DNA of 64,000 nt from positions 5,205,927-5,269,926 of the forward strand of contig NZ_CP019966.1 in assembly GCF_003031265.1 (NCBI RefSeq), given 5' to 3'. This DNA comes from Rhodopseudomonas palustris. GTDB taxonomy: Bacteria; Pseudomonadota; Alphaproteobacteria; Rhizobiales; Xanthobacteraceae. The translations under genes and the position numbers were made by a program. Positions 1-8,585 of this stretch are shown here, piece by piece; position 1 is the stretch's first letter; each line of letters starts with the position of its first letter. The notes under the pieces are model-generated. The model saw only the letters and a list, made by a program, of their open reading frames with translations, searched no databases and had not been told where the DNA came from.

Positions 1-587
1 ATGGCGAGGATCAGCGAGGCGTTGAACAGGCTGAGATAGGACGGCGGACCGGCGAAGATATCGCCGAGCACCGGCACGCCCTCGAACAGCGCGATCATCG
101 CCGGCTGGAAGTGATAGGCCAGGAACGGGCCTAGCACGAAGAAGCCCCACATCCCGTAGATGATCGACGGGATGCCGGCGAGCAGTTCGATGGCGAGGCC
201 GATCGGGCGGCGCAGCCACATCGGGCACAGCTCGGTGAGGAAAATCGCGATGCCGAGACCGACCGGGATCGCGATCATCATCGCGATCAGCGACGTCACC
301 AGCGTGCCGTAGATCGGGCCGAGCGCGCCGAGGACCGGCGGATCATTGGCCGGCGCCCAGCGCGAGGTGGTGAGAAACGAGAAGCCGAATTCGCGGATCG
401 CCGGCAGGGCACCGACGATCAGCGAGATGATGATGCCGCCGAGGATCAGCAGCACCGAGATCGCGCAAGCGCGCGTCGTCCAATAGAAGGTCTTGTCGCC
501 GAGCTTGAAGGCACTCAGGGCCTTGGCCCGATCGTAAGGTCCGGCAGCCGTCTGCAACCCGGTCGTCTCAACCGCCATGTCCGCCAC
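1..587 (-). CDS. pstC: Phosphate ABC transporter permease PstC (partial, C-terminus beyond the window)
   Basis: Inner-membrane permease of the high-affinity PstSCAB phosphate importer. The reading frame runs open to the left edge, so only about the first 195 residues are present. After a short cytoplasmic N-terminus there is a first membrane helix (about residues 33-55, rich in Ile, Leu and Gly), and then typical PstC sequence including the permease stretch around FLTELCP and AGIPSIIYGMWG. The start chosen is GTG at 587, because GAGGAG lies 7 bases upstream. An in-frame ATG at 578 is 16 bases from that ribosome site and is less likely. It follows pstS on the same strand after about 210 bases, the usual pstS-pstC order. 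The family assignment is secure; the exact start is less so. Confidence 0.93.
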   Translation of the reverse strand, partial: MADMAVETTGLQTAAGPYDRAKALSAFKLGDKTFYWTTRACAISVLLILGGIIISLIVGALPAIREFGFSFLTTSRWAPANDPPVLGALGPIYGTLVTSLIAMMIAIPVGLGIAIFLTELCPMWLRRPIGLAIELLAGIPSIIYGMWGFFVLGPFLAYHFQPAMIALFEGVPVLGDIFAGPPSYLSLFNASLILA

Positions 588-707
588 GCTAACTCTCCTC
601 ATGCCTACTGCAGGGCCGAAACCGCGCCTCGCGGCTGGAGATCTGAATTGAAAACCGGATGCGCGATCGAGGGTCGCGCCAGCACCGACTGCGGTGCAAA
701 GCCGGAG

Positions 708-728
708 CCCGAGTGTACGAGCCTCGGG
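708..728 (-). terminator. Stem-loop in the pstS-pstC gap, possible attenuator
   Basis: A 6-bp perfect inverted repeat (CCCGAG at 708-713, CTCGGG at 723-728) with a 9-base loop lies between pstS and pstC. There is no T-run, so it is not a convincing intrinsic terminator. In many pst operons a hairpin here lets the binding protein be made in excess over the permeases. That role is inferred from position only. Confidence 0.35.
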
Positions 729-796
729 GTCCGTCGTTCGCGTGAACGTCGGGCTGCGACCCGGACGGATCCGGATCGCAGCTAAACTTCAGACTA

Positions 797-1807
797 TCAG
801 CTCTTGATGTCCGCGGCCCAGGTCTTCTCGATAAGCTTGACGACCGGTTCCGGCATCGGGATGTAGTCGAGCTCTTCGGCCGCCTTGGCGCCCTTCTCGA
901 ACGCCCACTTGAAGAACTTGACGGCTTCGGCGGACGCCGCCTTATCGACCGGCTCCTTGTGCATCAGGATGAAGGTCGCGGCGGTGATCGGCCACGAGGC
1001 TTCGCCCGGCTGGTTGGTCAGGATCAGGTAGTAGCCCGGAGCCTTGGCCCAGTCGGCGTTCGACGCGGCAGCCTGGAAGGCCGCGATGGTCGGCTGCACG
1101 GTCTTGCCGGCGCTGTTCACCAGGCCGGTGTAGGTCAGCTTGTTCTGCTTGGCGTAGGCGTATTCGACGTAACCGATCGAATTCTTGGTCTGACCGACGT
1201 TGCCGGCAACGCCTTCGTTGCCCTTGGCGCCGACGCCGACCGGCCACTCGACCGCGGTGCCCGAACCAACCTTGGCCTTCCAGTCAGCGCTGACCTTGGA
1301 CAGGTAGTCGGTGAAGTTGAAGGTGGTGCCCGAACCGTCGGAGCGGCGAACCACGGTGATCGCGTCGCTCGGCAGGCTGACCTTCGGGTTCAGCTTCTTG
1401 ATCGCCGGGTCGTCCCACTTGGTGATCTTGCCGATGTAGATGTTGGCCAGGGTCTCGCCGTCGAGCACCATCTCGCCCGGCTTCACGCCTTCGAGGTTCA
1501 CGACCGGCACGATGGCGCCCATCACCATCGGCCATTGCACCAGGCCTTCCTTGTCGAGCTGTTCCGGCTTCAGCGGCGCGTCGGTGGCGCCGAAGGTCAC
1601 GGTCTTGGCGATGATCTGCTTGATGCCGGCGCCCGAACCGATCGACTGATAGTTCAGACCGTTGCCAGTGTCCTTCTTATAGGCATCGGCCCACTTCGAG
1701 TAGACGGGGTACGGGAAGGTGGCGCCAGCGCCGGTGATGTCGGCGGCGAAGGCCGAGGTCGACGCCGCAACCAGACCGGCCGCGACGATTGCCTTGATGA
1801 AATTCAT
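797..1807 (-). CDS. pstS: Phosphate-binding periplasmic protein PstS
   Basis: Periplasmic receptor that delivers phosphate to the PstCAB importer. The 336-residue product starts with a Sec signal peptide (MNFIKA, hydrophobic core, then TSAFAA before ADITGAG). The mature part opens with the family motif [14 protein letters not shown] and has the phosphate-loop regions [12 protein letters not shown] and [12 protein letters not shown]. The start at 1807 is preferred over an in-frame ATG at 1822: it has GGAGA at a good distance and gives a normal signal peptide, while the longer form adds METFP. It is the first gene after a Pho box and is followed by pstC. Expression is expected to rise under phosphate limitation through PhoR/PhoB. 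Confidence 0.97.
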   Translation of the reverse strand: MNFIKAIVAAGLVAASTSAFAADITGAGATFPYPVYSKWADAYKKDTGNGLNYQSIGSGAGIKQIIAKTVTFGATDAPLKPEQLDKEGLVQWPMVMGAIVPVVNLEGVKPGEMVLDGETLANIYIGKITKWDDPAIKKLNPKVSLPSDAITVVRRSDGSGTTFNFTDYLSKVSADWKAKVGSGTAVEWPVGVGAKGNEGVAGNVGQTKNSIGYVEYAYAKQNKLTYTGLVNSAGKTVQPTIAAFQAAASNADWAKAPGYYLILTNQPGEASWPITAATFILMHKEPVDKAASAEAVKFFKWAFEKGAKAAEELDYIPMPEPVVKLIEKTWAADIKS

Positions 1808-1893
1808 GGGGAAGGTCTCCATCTGTAAGCGAAGCGCTCAGCGCGCCCGACTGCGCTTACCCCGCCCGTCTACGAGCGGTCGGTTGACCTTTT

Positions 1894-1911
1894 ATGAGGG
1901 TTTGATGACAG
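1894..1911 (-). promoter_or_regulatory. Pho box upstream of pstS
   Basis: Read on the minus strand the site is CTGTCATCAAACCCTCAT, two CTGTCAT-like half sites 11 bases apart (first perfect, second CCCTCAT). This closely matches the PhoB operator known from enterobacteria and rhizobia. It lies 87 bases upstream of the pstS start, and a third half-site-like AGGTCA follows, as in extended Pho boxes. Confidence 0.85.
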
Positions 1912-1955
1912 TCATGTGACTGCACTAAGCGCCTGACATCGAACGATTATTCGAC

Positions 1956-3305
1956 TCAGACCTGGGGCTTTCCCTGAGGGAAACAGACGGTGAAAGTGGC
2001 GCCCTTTTTCAGCACGCTTTCGATCAGCAGACGGCCGCGGTGACGGTTAACAATATGTTTCACCAGCGATAATCCTAACCCCGTACCACCCTGAGAGCGG
2101 CTGTCGCCAACGTCCACCCGGTAGAACCTTTCGGTCAGCCGCGGCAGATGCTCGGGCGCGATACCGGGGCCGAAATCGCGCACCAGCGCGCGATACTCCG
2201 GCACGCCGTCGCCCGACACGGCAGCCACCACCGAGACCACCACACGGCCGCCCGAGGCGCCATACTTCAGCGCGTTCTCGATCAGGTTTTCGAACAGCCG
2301 CAGCAGCTCTTCGCGATCGCCGGCGATGGTCGCGGCGTCCTCCGGCAGCTCCAGCTCGATCACCACCTGGCGTTCTTTGGCCAGCGGCTCAAGGCCGTCG
2401 GTGACCTGCTTGATCAGCGGCTTCAGGTCGATGATCGCATCGGGGCGAACATGCGCGCTGAGCTCGACCCGCGACAGCGACAGCAGGTCGTCGATCAGCC
2501 GCGCCATCCGGGTCGCCTGAGCGTGCATGATGCCGAGGAAACGCTCGCGCGCCTTCGGATCGTCGCGCGCCTGCCCCTGCAGCGTGTCGATGAAGCCGGA
2601 CAAGGCCGCGAGCGGCGTGCGCAGCTCGTGGCTGGCATTGGCGACGAAATCGGCGCGCATCTCCTCGACCCGGCGCAGCGGCGTCAGGTCGTGGAACGTC
2701 ATCAGCATGCATTGATCGGTGCCGCCGAACGCGGTCGGCACCTGCACCGGCGCGATGATCAGTTCGAGCCAGCGTTCGATCGAGCCGTGATCGAGATAGG
2801 TGGCGCGGCGCGGCTCCGAGGTCGCAATCGCCTCGCGCAGCGCGGTGACGATCTCGGGGCTGCGCAGCGCAAACTGCGCCAGCTCCCGCACCCGCAGCGC
2901 CGGCGCGAGCTGCGCCGCAGCGGCGTTGAGGTGGATGACCCGGCCGGCACGATCGAGCAGCACCGCCGGATCGGGCATGCCGGCGACGATGGCACGCACC
3001 ACCGGCATTTCCACCGGGCTGACGCCGAGCGTGTCGTCGAGCGCGCTGGAACTGTCATGCAACCGCCATGGCACCAGCGCGGCGGCGACCAAGCAGGCGA
3101 ACGCCGCGATCGCCGGACCGATCGCGAGCTGGGCGAACAGCACCAGCGCGGTGAGCGCGAGCGCGCCGGCGATCAGGATGATCGCGGCGTGGCGAAGCCG
3201 ATCGGACCAATGCGTCAGCAGCGATGTGGAAGACGGTGTCGGCGGAGCGAGTACGAGTTCGCGGACCGGGCGGGCTTGCTCGTCGGGCGCGGGTGCGGTG
3301 GTCAT
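1956..3305 (-). CDS. phoR: Phosphate regulon sensor histidine kinase PhoR
   Basis: Membrane histidine kinase that controls PhoB according to PstSCAB activity. The 449 residues comprise a cytoplasmic N-terminus, two close hydrophobic helices (about 40-80), a PAS-like domain (about 100-205), a HisKA domain with the phospho-acceptor His226 in SHELRTPL, and a HATPase domain with the N-box ENLIENALKYG and the G-boxes DFGPGIAP and GGTGLGLSLVKH. It lies directly upstream of the Pho box and pstS on the same strand. phoB is not in the window and probably lies beyond pstCAB-phoU, as is common in this group. Its start is only 3 bases after the stop of the upstream membrane-protein gene, so the two are probably co-transcribed. 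Confidence 0.93.
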   Translation of the reverse strand: MTTAPAPDEQARPVRELVLAPPTPSSTSLLTHWSDRLRHAAIILIAGALALTALVLFAQLAIGPAIAAFACLVAAALVPWRLHDSSSALDDTLGVSPVEMPVVRAIVAGMPDPAVLLDRAGRVIHLNAAAAQLAPALRVRELAQFALRSPEIVTALREAIATSEPRRATYLDHGSIERWLELIIAPVQVPTAFGGTDQCMLMTFHDLTPLRRVEEMRADFVANASHELRTPLAALSGFIDTLQGQARDDPKARERFLGIMHAQATRMARLIDDLLSLSRVELSAHVRPDAIIDLKPLIKQVTDGLEPLAKERQVVIELELPEDAATIAGDREELLRLFENLIENALKYGASGGRVVVSVVAAVSGDGVPEYRALVRDFGPGIAPEHLPRLTERFYRVDVGDSRSQGGTGLGLSLVKHIVNRHRGRLLIESVLKKGATFTVCFPQGKPQV

Positions 3306-3308
3306 GGC

Positions 3309-4343
3309 TCAACCTGGTGAGGGATCTCCGCGCACCGGTTCCGGCTTCAGCGCTTCGGCCAGCGGACGAACCCGCTTCAGCCGCGCACCGAGCACGATCT
3401 CCCGGACCGCAAGCACGACGACCGATATCACGAACGGCACGATGTAGTACAGCAGGCGGAACAGCAGCATGCCGGCGAGCAGCTCTTCCTTGTCCATCTG
3501 CCACAGCCCGACCAGCATCGCGGCGTCGAACACGCCGAGCCCACCGGGCGAATGGCTGGCGAAACCGAGCAGCGTCGCCGACACGAAGATCACCGCGACC
3601 ACCACGAAGCCGACATTGGGCTCATCGGGGGTCAGCACGTACATCGCGAGCGCGCAGAAGCCGAGATCGACGATGCCGATCGCGATCTGCAGCAGCGTCA
3701 GCTTGCCGCCCGGCAGGGTCACCGTCCAACTGCCGCGCCCGACGCAGCGCGGCTTGAATGACACCCACGCGACATAGACCATCAAGCCGGCAAGGATCAG
3801 CAGCGCCAGCACGCGGTTGACCGCGGGCGGCAACAGATCGACCGCAGACGCCGCCTCGGGATGATAGGCGACGCCGAGGCCGAGCACCGCGGCGTTGCCG
3901 AGCCAGAACGTCAGGCCGGCAAGGAAACACACCTTGGCGACGTCGATCGCATCGAGCCCCCAGGCCGAGTAGATCCGGTAGCGCACCGCGCCGCCGGTCA
4001 GCGCGCTGGCGCCGACATTGTGGCCGATCGAATAGCTGGTGAAGGCGGCGAGCGCGTTGACCCGGTAAGGCACGTCGTCGCGGCCGATCGCGTGAACGGC
4101 GAACAGATCGTAGAACGTCAGGGTGAAATAGCCGGCGGCGACGAACAATGCAGCGAGCGCGATCAAGGTCGGCTCGGTCTGGCCCATCGCGTCGAGCACG
4201 CGATCGTGGTCGATGCCGCGCAGGATGTGGTACAGAACGTAGCAAGCGGCCGCGATGACCGCGATGCTGACCGCAACACCGAGTTTGTGCAGGATTTGCT
4301 TCTCGCGCAGAACTTCGATCGTTCTGCGTATTGCGATCCGCAT
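3309..4343 (-). CDS. Flippase-like integral membrane protein (lysylphosphatidylglycerol synthase TM / UPF0104 family)
   Basis: A 344-residue polytopic inner-membrane protein with about eight hydrophobic helices, resembling the membrane half of MprF and the UPF0104 (AglD-like) proteins. Family landmarks include the conserved segment from ALAAFTSYSIGHNVG to GGAVRYRIYSAWGL and the C-terminal SPGGLGVFDA. Members with this domain alone are usually thought to move lipids or lipid-linked molecules, but the substrate here is unknown. The start at 4343 is chosen because GAGG lies 5 bases upstream; longer in-frame starts up to 4421 add a charged, non-family extension. Its stop is 3 bases from the phoR start, which suggests one transcript with phoR. 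Confidence 0.75.
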   Translation of the reverse strand: MRIAIRRTIEVLREKQILHKLGVAVSIAVIAAACYVLYHILRGIDHDRVLDAMGQTEPTLIALAALFVAAGYFTLTFYDLFAVHAIGRDDVPYRVNALAAFTSYSIGHNVGASALTGGAVRYRIYSAWGLDAIDVAKVCFLAGLTFWLGNAAVLGLGVAYHPEAASAVDLLPPAVNRVLALLILAGLMVYVAWVSFKPRCVGRGSWTVTLPGGKLTLLQIAIGIVDLGFCALAMYVLTPDEPNVGFVVVAVIFVSATLLGFASHSPGGLGVFDAAMLVGLWQMDKEELLAGMLLFRLLYYIVPFVISVVVLAVREIVLGARLKRVRPLAEALKPEPVRGDPSPG

Positions 4344-4590
4344 CGAGACCTCGAATCCCCTTCGCCCGCGTTCTACCCCTGGTGTCCCGGCCCTGTCGCC
4401 GTGTTTCGGCCGGCCGCACATCGTTGGTAGCGTGTTTTCCAGCCAAGTGGAATTCGGTCAACGCCGCAGGACGGTGCGCGACGCTTCAAATCCGCTTCAG
4501 CCGGCCGGCTGCGCTTCGCATTCTTGGGACTTCGTTGCAGCGCGGGACCTATCGTCGCAGCGCTCGGTCGATCACGGCCGAAAGCTGTCG

Positions 4591-4887
4591 TCAGGGCCGC
4601 TGCGATTGCCGCGCGACCACCCAGTAGCGGAGCCATGAACCGATGGCACACCCGATCAGATAGGCGGCCAGCATGGCGAGGAAAAGGTCGAGCCAATAGC
4701 CGGCCCGGCCGGGAACCAGACGGGCGAGCGACAGCCCGACCAGCACCGCTGCGACGCCGGCGATGCCGAGCCCGGCATTGCGCGAGAAGCTCGGGCCGCG
4801 ATGCACCACCGAGATCCAGCCTACCGCGAAGCCGAGCAGCAGCGAACCGACCAGCCAGCCCCAGAAGAAATCCGCCAAAGCCACCAT
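4591..4887 (-). CDS. Small integral membrane protein of unknown function
   Basis: A 98-residue protein with three or four hydrophobic segments (about 5-28, 36-56 and 65-90) and a basic C-terminus. I recognise no family. Its start is 3 bases after the stop of the OmpA/BON gene on the same strand, so the two very likely form an operon and may act together at the envelope. The OmpA/BON partner has only a single N-terminal anchor, so an accessory or anchoring role is possible, but that is speculation. About 250 bases without a gene follow before the flippase-like gene. Confidence 0.7.
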   Translation of the reverse strand: MVALADFFWGWLVGSLLLGFAVGWISVVHRGPSFSRNAGLGIAGVAAVLVGLSLARLVPGRAGYWLDLFLAMLAAYLIGCAIGSWLRYWVVARQSQRP

Positions 4888-4890
4888 GCG

Positions 4891-6285
4891 TCACCTGACC
4901 ACGAAATCGATCCGGCGATTCTTCGCCTTGCCAGCGTCGGTGTCGTTGCCGGCGACCGGGATCTTGCTGCCGTAGCCGAACGCCTGGAGACGCTCCGGCG
5001 ACAGGCCGGCCCGCACCATATAGTCGACCACCTCGCGGGCGCGCTTTTCCGACAACGACTGGTTGAACGCAGGATCGCCGTCGCTGTCGGTGTGGCCGGC
5101 GATTTCGATCTTGGCATTCGGGCAGCGCATCGCGGTTTCGATCAGCCGGTCGAGCAGCGCGGCGGAATCCTTGTCGATGCTGGCGCTTGCGGATTCGAAC
5201 TGGATGGTGGCCTTGGCCAGCAGCCCGTTGAACAATTGCTGGCACACCGAGGCATCGACCGGCGCGGCGGCCGGCTTGACCGACAGATCGGCCTTCACGG
5301 TCCAGCCCTGCGGCAGCTCCTTGTTCAGACCGCCGCGGATCTGATTGGCGGCGACCTCGTAAAGGGCGTCGCCGGACAGATGAACCTCACGGTCCGACAG
5401 TACCAGGGTGCCGGTCGACAGCCGCGACAGCGCGCCGAGCGCCGGCGTTGCGGCTTCGAGGAAGCCCTTCGGGGCGCCGACGCTCGCCTTGAGGTTGTCG
5501 ACCACCTTTTCGCTGAAGAACTTGCGGCCGGTGGCGGCGGCCAGCGCCGCATGCACATTATTGTCCGGCACGTAGCCATCCAGCGTGACCTGCCCGGCGA
5601 CCGGGTCCTTGTAGGCCCGGAACACGTAAGGCGGCGCCTCAATGTCGTTCTCGCCAACGGTGTAGCCGTCAGGAAGGCTGCGCAGCGCCGCGGCGATCGA
5701 TTCACGGCCGCCGAGATCCTTGGCCATGCCCTTCAGCGCAACCTGGGTGCCGGTGAGGGTGATCTTGCCCTGCTTCAGCTTGGCGATCTGGTCGATCAGC
5801 AGCATCGCGGCGGCGTCGAACCGTTGCGGGGCGCCGCGCGCCAGAGCCATCCGGTCGACCACCTCGGTGCCGTTCACCGCCGCCCGCGCGCCATCGGCCA
5901 GCCGAGTACGGCTCGCCGGCAACGGCGCGCTGCCGGTCAGGGTCACGCGGACGACATCGCGCTCAATTGACCAGACATAAGGAGAGGCTTCCGGTACCAG
6001 CTTGGTCCGGTCGTTCACCAAACGGAGGCCCGGCACTGCCTCAACCGCGGACACCGCGGCGCGGCGCCCTTCTTCGGAGAACGCCTCGGCGGTCAGCGTG
6101 ATGTCGCGGCCCGCAGCGGTGATCTTCGTTTTGTCGAGGACGGTGTCCTTGAGCGCAGCCGTGGCGCGAGCGCCAAGATCGGCTTCCACGGCCGGCATCG
6201 TCGTCCAAGCGGCGATAGCCCAGAGGATAACCAACGGAATGGCGCCGGGCCACCATTTACCGCTGGAGCTGTAGAGTCCGCGCAT
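4891..6285 (-). CDS. OmpA-family protein with BON-like repeats and an N-terminal membrane anchor
   Basis: A 464-residue envelope protein. Residues 14-30 form an uncleaved hydrophobic anchor. Residues of about 30-340 contain several BON-like repeats (two visible TLTG motifs, a TLDG and an HLSG). The C-terminal 110 residues are a classic OmpA domain: ATIQFESASASIDKDS, then GHTDSDGD with the peptidoglycan-binding Asp, and an LSEKRA motif with the matching Arg. The architecture recalls mycobacterial ArfA/OmpATb rather than OmpA barrel porins. The expected role is to link the inner membrane to peptidoglycan or to sense envelope state. It is followed after 3 bases by a small membrane protein gene. 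Confidence 0.85.
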   Translation of the reverse strand: MRGLYSSSGKWWPGAIPLVILWAIAAWTTMPAVEADLGARATAALKDTVLDKTKITAAGRDITLTAEAFSEEGRRAAVSAVEAVPGLRLVNDRTKLVPEASPYVWSIERDVVRVTLTGSAPLPASRTRLADGARAAVNGTEVVDRMALARGAPQRFDAAAMLLIDQIAKLKQGKITLTGTQVALKGMAKDLGGRESIAAALRSLPDGYTVGENDIEAPPYVFRAYKDPVAGQVTLDGYVPDNNVHAALAAATGRKFFSEKVVDNLKASVGAPKGFLEAATPALGALSRLSTGTLVLSDREVHLSGDALYEVAANQIRGGLNKELPQGWTVKADLSVKPAAAPVDASVCQQLFNGLLAKATIQFESASASIDKDSAALLDRLIETAMRCPNAKIEIAGHTDSDGDPAFNQSLSEKRAREVVDYMVRAGLSPERLQAFGYGSKIPVAGNDTDAGKAKNRRIDFVVR

Positions 6286-6440
6286 TCCGCTTCCCGTGGA
6301 TCAGAAGCAGAGAGAAATCAAACCGTTGGAGGGCTGTCAAACGCAATTCAAGGAACCAGCAACCAAAGTTGCGCTTCCCATAACCGTTTCTTCAACCGTC
6401 GGCGCCTAGCATCGTGCAGAAATTGAGCGGCCGCTATTCG

Positions 6441-7499
6441 ATGAAGCACTTTCGCCACAATATTATCCGCGCCGGGCTCGAAGCCCTTTATTACACCGGC
6501 GCGCATCGGGTGCTGCGCCCGATCTTTTCCGGAATCGGCACGGTTTTCATGCTGCACAACGTGCGGCCGGCCCGCGACGATTCGTTTCAGCCAAATCGCC
6601 ACCTCGAGGTCACGCCGGACTTCCTCCGCGCCACGCTGCGCCATCTGCGCGAGCTCGGAATCGATCTGGTGCCGATGGACGAGTTGCACCGACGGCTGCG
6701 TGCGCGCGATTTCAGCCGTCGCTTCGCCTGCATCACGCTGGATGACGGCTATCGCGACAACCGCGATTTCGCCTTGCCGGTATTCGAAGAATTCGGCGCA
6801 CCGTTCACCGTTTTCGTCACCTCCGACTTCGCCGAAGGCTCCGGCCGGCTGTGGTGGGTGACGCTGGAACGGCTGATCGCCGCCCAGAGCCGGATCGATG
6901 TTTCGATCGACGGCCAGGAGCTGCGTCTCGACACGGCGACGCCCGAAGCCAAGCAGGCGGCATTCGACCGGCTGCACGATCTGTTGCGCAGCCTGCCGAA
7001 CGGCGGCGATCTCGATGCCGCGATGACGGCGCTGTGCCTACGTTACGGGATCGACGAAACCGCCGCGGCGCGCCAACTGTGCCTACCCTGGAACGAATTG
7101 CGCAGCTTCGCCGCGCACCCGCTGGTGACGATCGGCGCGCACGGCATCACCCATTGCATGCTGCGCCGGCAGACCGAGCTGGTCGCCGCGCACGAACTCA
7201 CCGGCAGCCGCGCCCGCATCCAGGACGAGCTGCAACAGGCGGTCGACCACCTCGCTTATCCGTATGGCGACAGGGCGTCTGCCGGTCCGCGGGAATTCGC
7301 GATCGCGCAGGCGGTCGGCTACAAGACTGCGGTGACCACGCGCCCCGGCATGATGTTCGCCGAGTGTGCCGATCACCTCACCGCGCTGCCGCGGGTCTCG
7401 CTCAACGGTCATTACCAGGACGACCGGCTGTTGCCGGTGCTGACTTCCGGGGCAGCGACGGCAGTGTGGAACGGCTTCCGCCGCGTTGCTGCGGCGTGA
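6441..7499 (+). CDS. Polysaccharide deacetylase family protein (carbohydrate esterase 4 type)
   Basis: A 352-residue member of the NodB-like deacetylase family, which removes acetyl groups from N-acetylated sugars or modifies cell-surface glycans. Visible motifs are FMLHNVRP near the N-terminus, CITLDDGYRDN (the metal and catalytic Asp pair) at about residues 105-115, and the zinc-ligand motif AHGITH (H-x3-H) at about 235-240. A later DHLAYPYGDR matches the conserved YPYG region. There is no clear signal peptide, so a cytoplasmic or membrane-associated location is likely. The ATG at 6441 is preferred to an in-frame GTG at 6414. The gene is divergent from the OmpA/BON gene and followed by an SDR gene after about 60 bases. 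Substrate unknown. Confidence 0.8.
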   Translation: MKHFRHNIIRAGLEALYYTGAHRVLRPIFSGIGTVFMLHNVRPARDDSFQPNRHLEVTPDFLRATLRHLRELGIDLVPMDELHRRLRARDFSRRFACITLDDGYRDNRDFALPVFEEFGAPFTVFVTSDFAEGSGRLWWVTLERLIAAQSRIDVSIDGQELRLDTATPEAKQAAFDRLHDLLRSLPNGGDLDAAMTALCLRYGIDETAAARQLCLPWNELRSFAAHPLVTIGAHGITHCMLRRQTELVAAHELTGSRARIQDELQQAVDHLAYPYGDRASAGPREFAIAQAVGYKTAVTTRPGMMFAECADHLTALPRVSLNGHYQDDRLLPVLTSGAATAVWNGFRRVAAA

Positions 7500-7559
7500 T
7501 TTCTTGACTCACCTCCCTGGCCGCCTCAAACAGACGGCCAAAGCCCCGAGGGAGATGTC

Positions 7560-8366
7560 ATGTTCAAGGATCTGTTTTCGCTGCAAGGCCGCGTCGCTCT
7601 GGTGACCGGCGGCTCGCGCGGCATCGGCAAGATGATCGCGGCCGGCTTTCTCGCCTACGGCGCGACGCGCGTTTACATCACCGCGCGCAAGGCCGCAGCG
7701 TGTCAGGCCACCGCCGATGAACTCACCGAAATGTATCCCGGCGAGTGCGTTGCTCTGCCGATCGACATCTCGACCATGGCGGGCATCGACATGCTGGCCG
7801 CCGAGATCAAGCGCCGCGAGAGCTCGCTCGACATTCTGGTCAACAACGCCGGCGCCGCCTGGGCCGCCGACTTCGACGAATTCCCGGAGAGCGGCTGGGA
7901 CAAGGTGATGGACCTCAACGTCAAGACGCCGTTCTTCCTGACCAAGGCGCTGGCGCCGCTGCTGCGCGCCGCCGCAAGCGCCGAACAGCCCGGCAAGGTG
8001 ATCAACATCGCCTCGATCGACGGCATCTTCGTCAATCCGCTCGAGACCTATCCCTACGCGGCGTCGAAGGCCGGCCTGATCCACCTCACCCGCCGGCTGG
8101 CGGTGCGGCTGATCAAGGACCACATCGTTGTCACTGCGATCGCGCCGGGTCCGTTCGCCTCCGACATGAACAAAGCGGCGCGCGACGAGTCCGATGCAGT
8201 CGCCAAGCGCGTCCCGGCGGGCCGGATCGGCACCGACGAGGACATGGCCGGCACCGCCGTGTTCCTCGCCTCCCGCGCCGGCGACTACGTGGTCGGCTCG
8301 ACCGTGACGGTCGACGGCGGCGTCGCCTTCGCCAACCCGGGCATCAAGGGCGACGGCTGGGCGTAA
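7560..8366 (+). CDS. Short-chain dehydrogenase/reductase (SDR)
   Basis: A 268-residue classical SDR oxidoreductase. It has the cofactor motif TGGSRGIG at residues 16-23, the NNAG motif in the middle, the catalytic Ser in NIASIDG, and the Tyr-x3-Lys pair in YPYAASKAG. The C-terminus contains the usual TVTVDGG segment. The Arg residues after the Gly-rich loop suggest NADP(H), but this is not certain. It is close to the RhlG-like and 3-oxoacyl-reductase-like groups. The start has GAGGGAGATGTC just upstream. It stands between a deacetylase and a regulator gene, so the substrate cannot be deduced from context. Confidence 0.88.
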   Translation: MFKDLFSLQGRVALVTGGSRGIGKMIAAGFLAYGATRVYITARKAAACQATADELTEMYPGECVALPIDISTMAGIDMLAAEIKRRESSLDILVNNAGAAWAADFDEFPESGWDKVMDLNVKTPFFLTKALAPLLRAAASAEQPGKVINIASIDGIFVNPLETYPYAASKAGLIHLTRRLAVRLIKDHIVVTAIAPGPFASDMNKAARDESDAVAKRVPAGRIGTDEDMAGTAVFLASRAGDYVVGSTVTVDGGVAFANPGIKGDGWA

Positions 8367-8501
8367 CGCCACCGCGCTTCGGTCTCCCGCTCGAAGCGCG
8401 AGAGCCCACCTGTCCGGTCAAAAGTACTCCACCGCGACGCCCGCGCCCGAAAGCGCGCGGGCTGCGGTTTTGCGTCCCACCTGACGAAATTTGCCTTGAA
8501 T

Positions 8502-8530
8502 TATAATGCATCGAACGGCATCCGTTCGAT
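8502..8530 (+). promoter_or_regulatory. -10 box and 21-bp palindromic operator of the XRE-shikimate-kinase regulator
   Basis: A perfect TATAAT lies at 8502-8507, followed at once by the perfect inverted repeat ATCGAACGG-CAT-CCGTTCGAT (8510-8530; 9-bp arms, 3-base spacer). The palindrome therefore falls on the predicted transcription start, 56 bases before the ATG at 8586. This is where a repressor would block its own promoter. No strong -35 element is visible. Confidence 0.6.
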
Positions 8531-8585
8531 TGCTGGCGTTTTCGGCCGGCATTATCATTCTCCAAACAGATGTGAACGGACCGAG

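Noticed and set aside
959..1828. 289-codon plus-strand frame
   Set aside because: Lies antisense over pstS, has His/Gly/Arg-rich sequence without a domain, and no ribosome site; a shadow frame of a GC-rich gene.
2148..3320. 390-codon plus-strand frame
   Set aside because: Antisense to phoR, Arg/His/Gln-rich and random in look; phoR has all kinase motifs.
4801..5970. 389-codon plus-strand frame
   Set aside because: Antisense to the OmpA/BON gene, whose OmpA domain is unmistakable.
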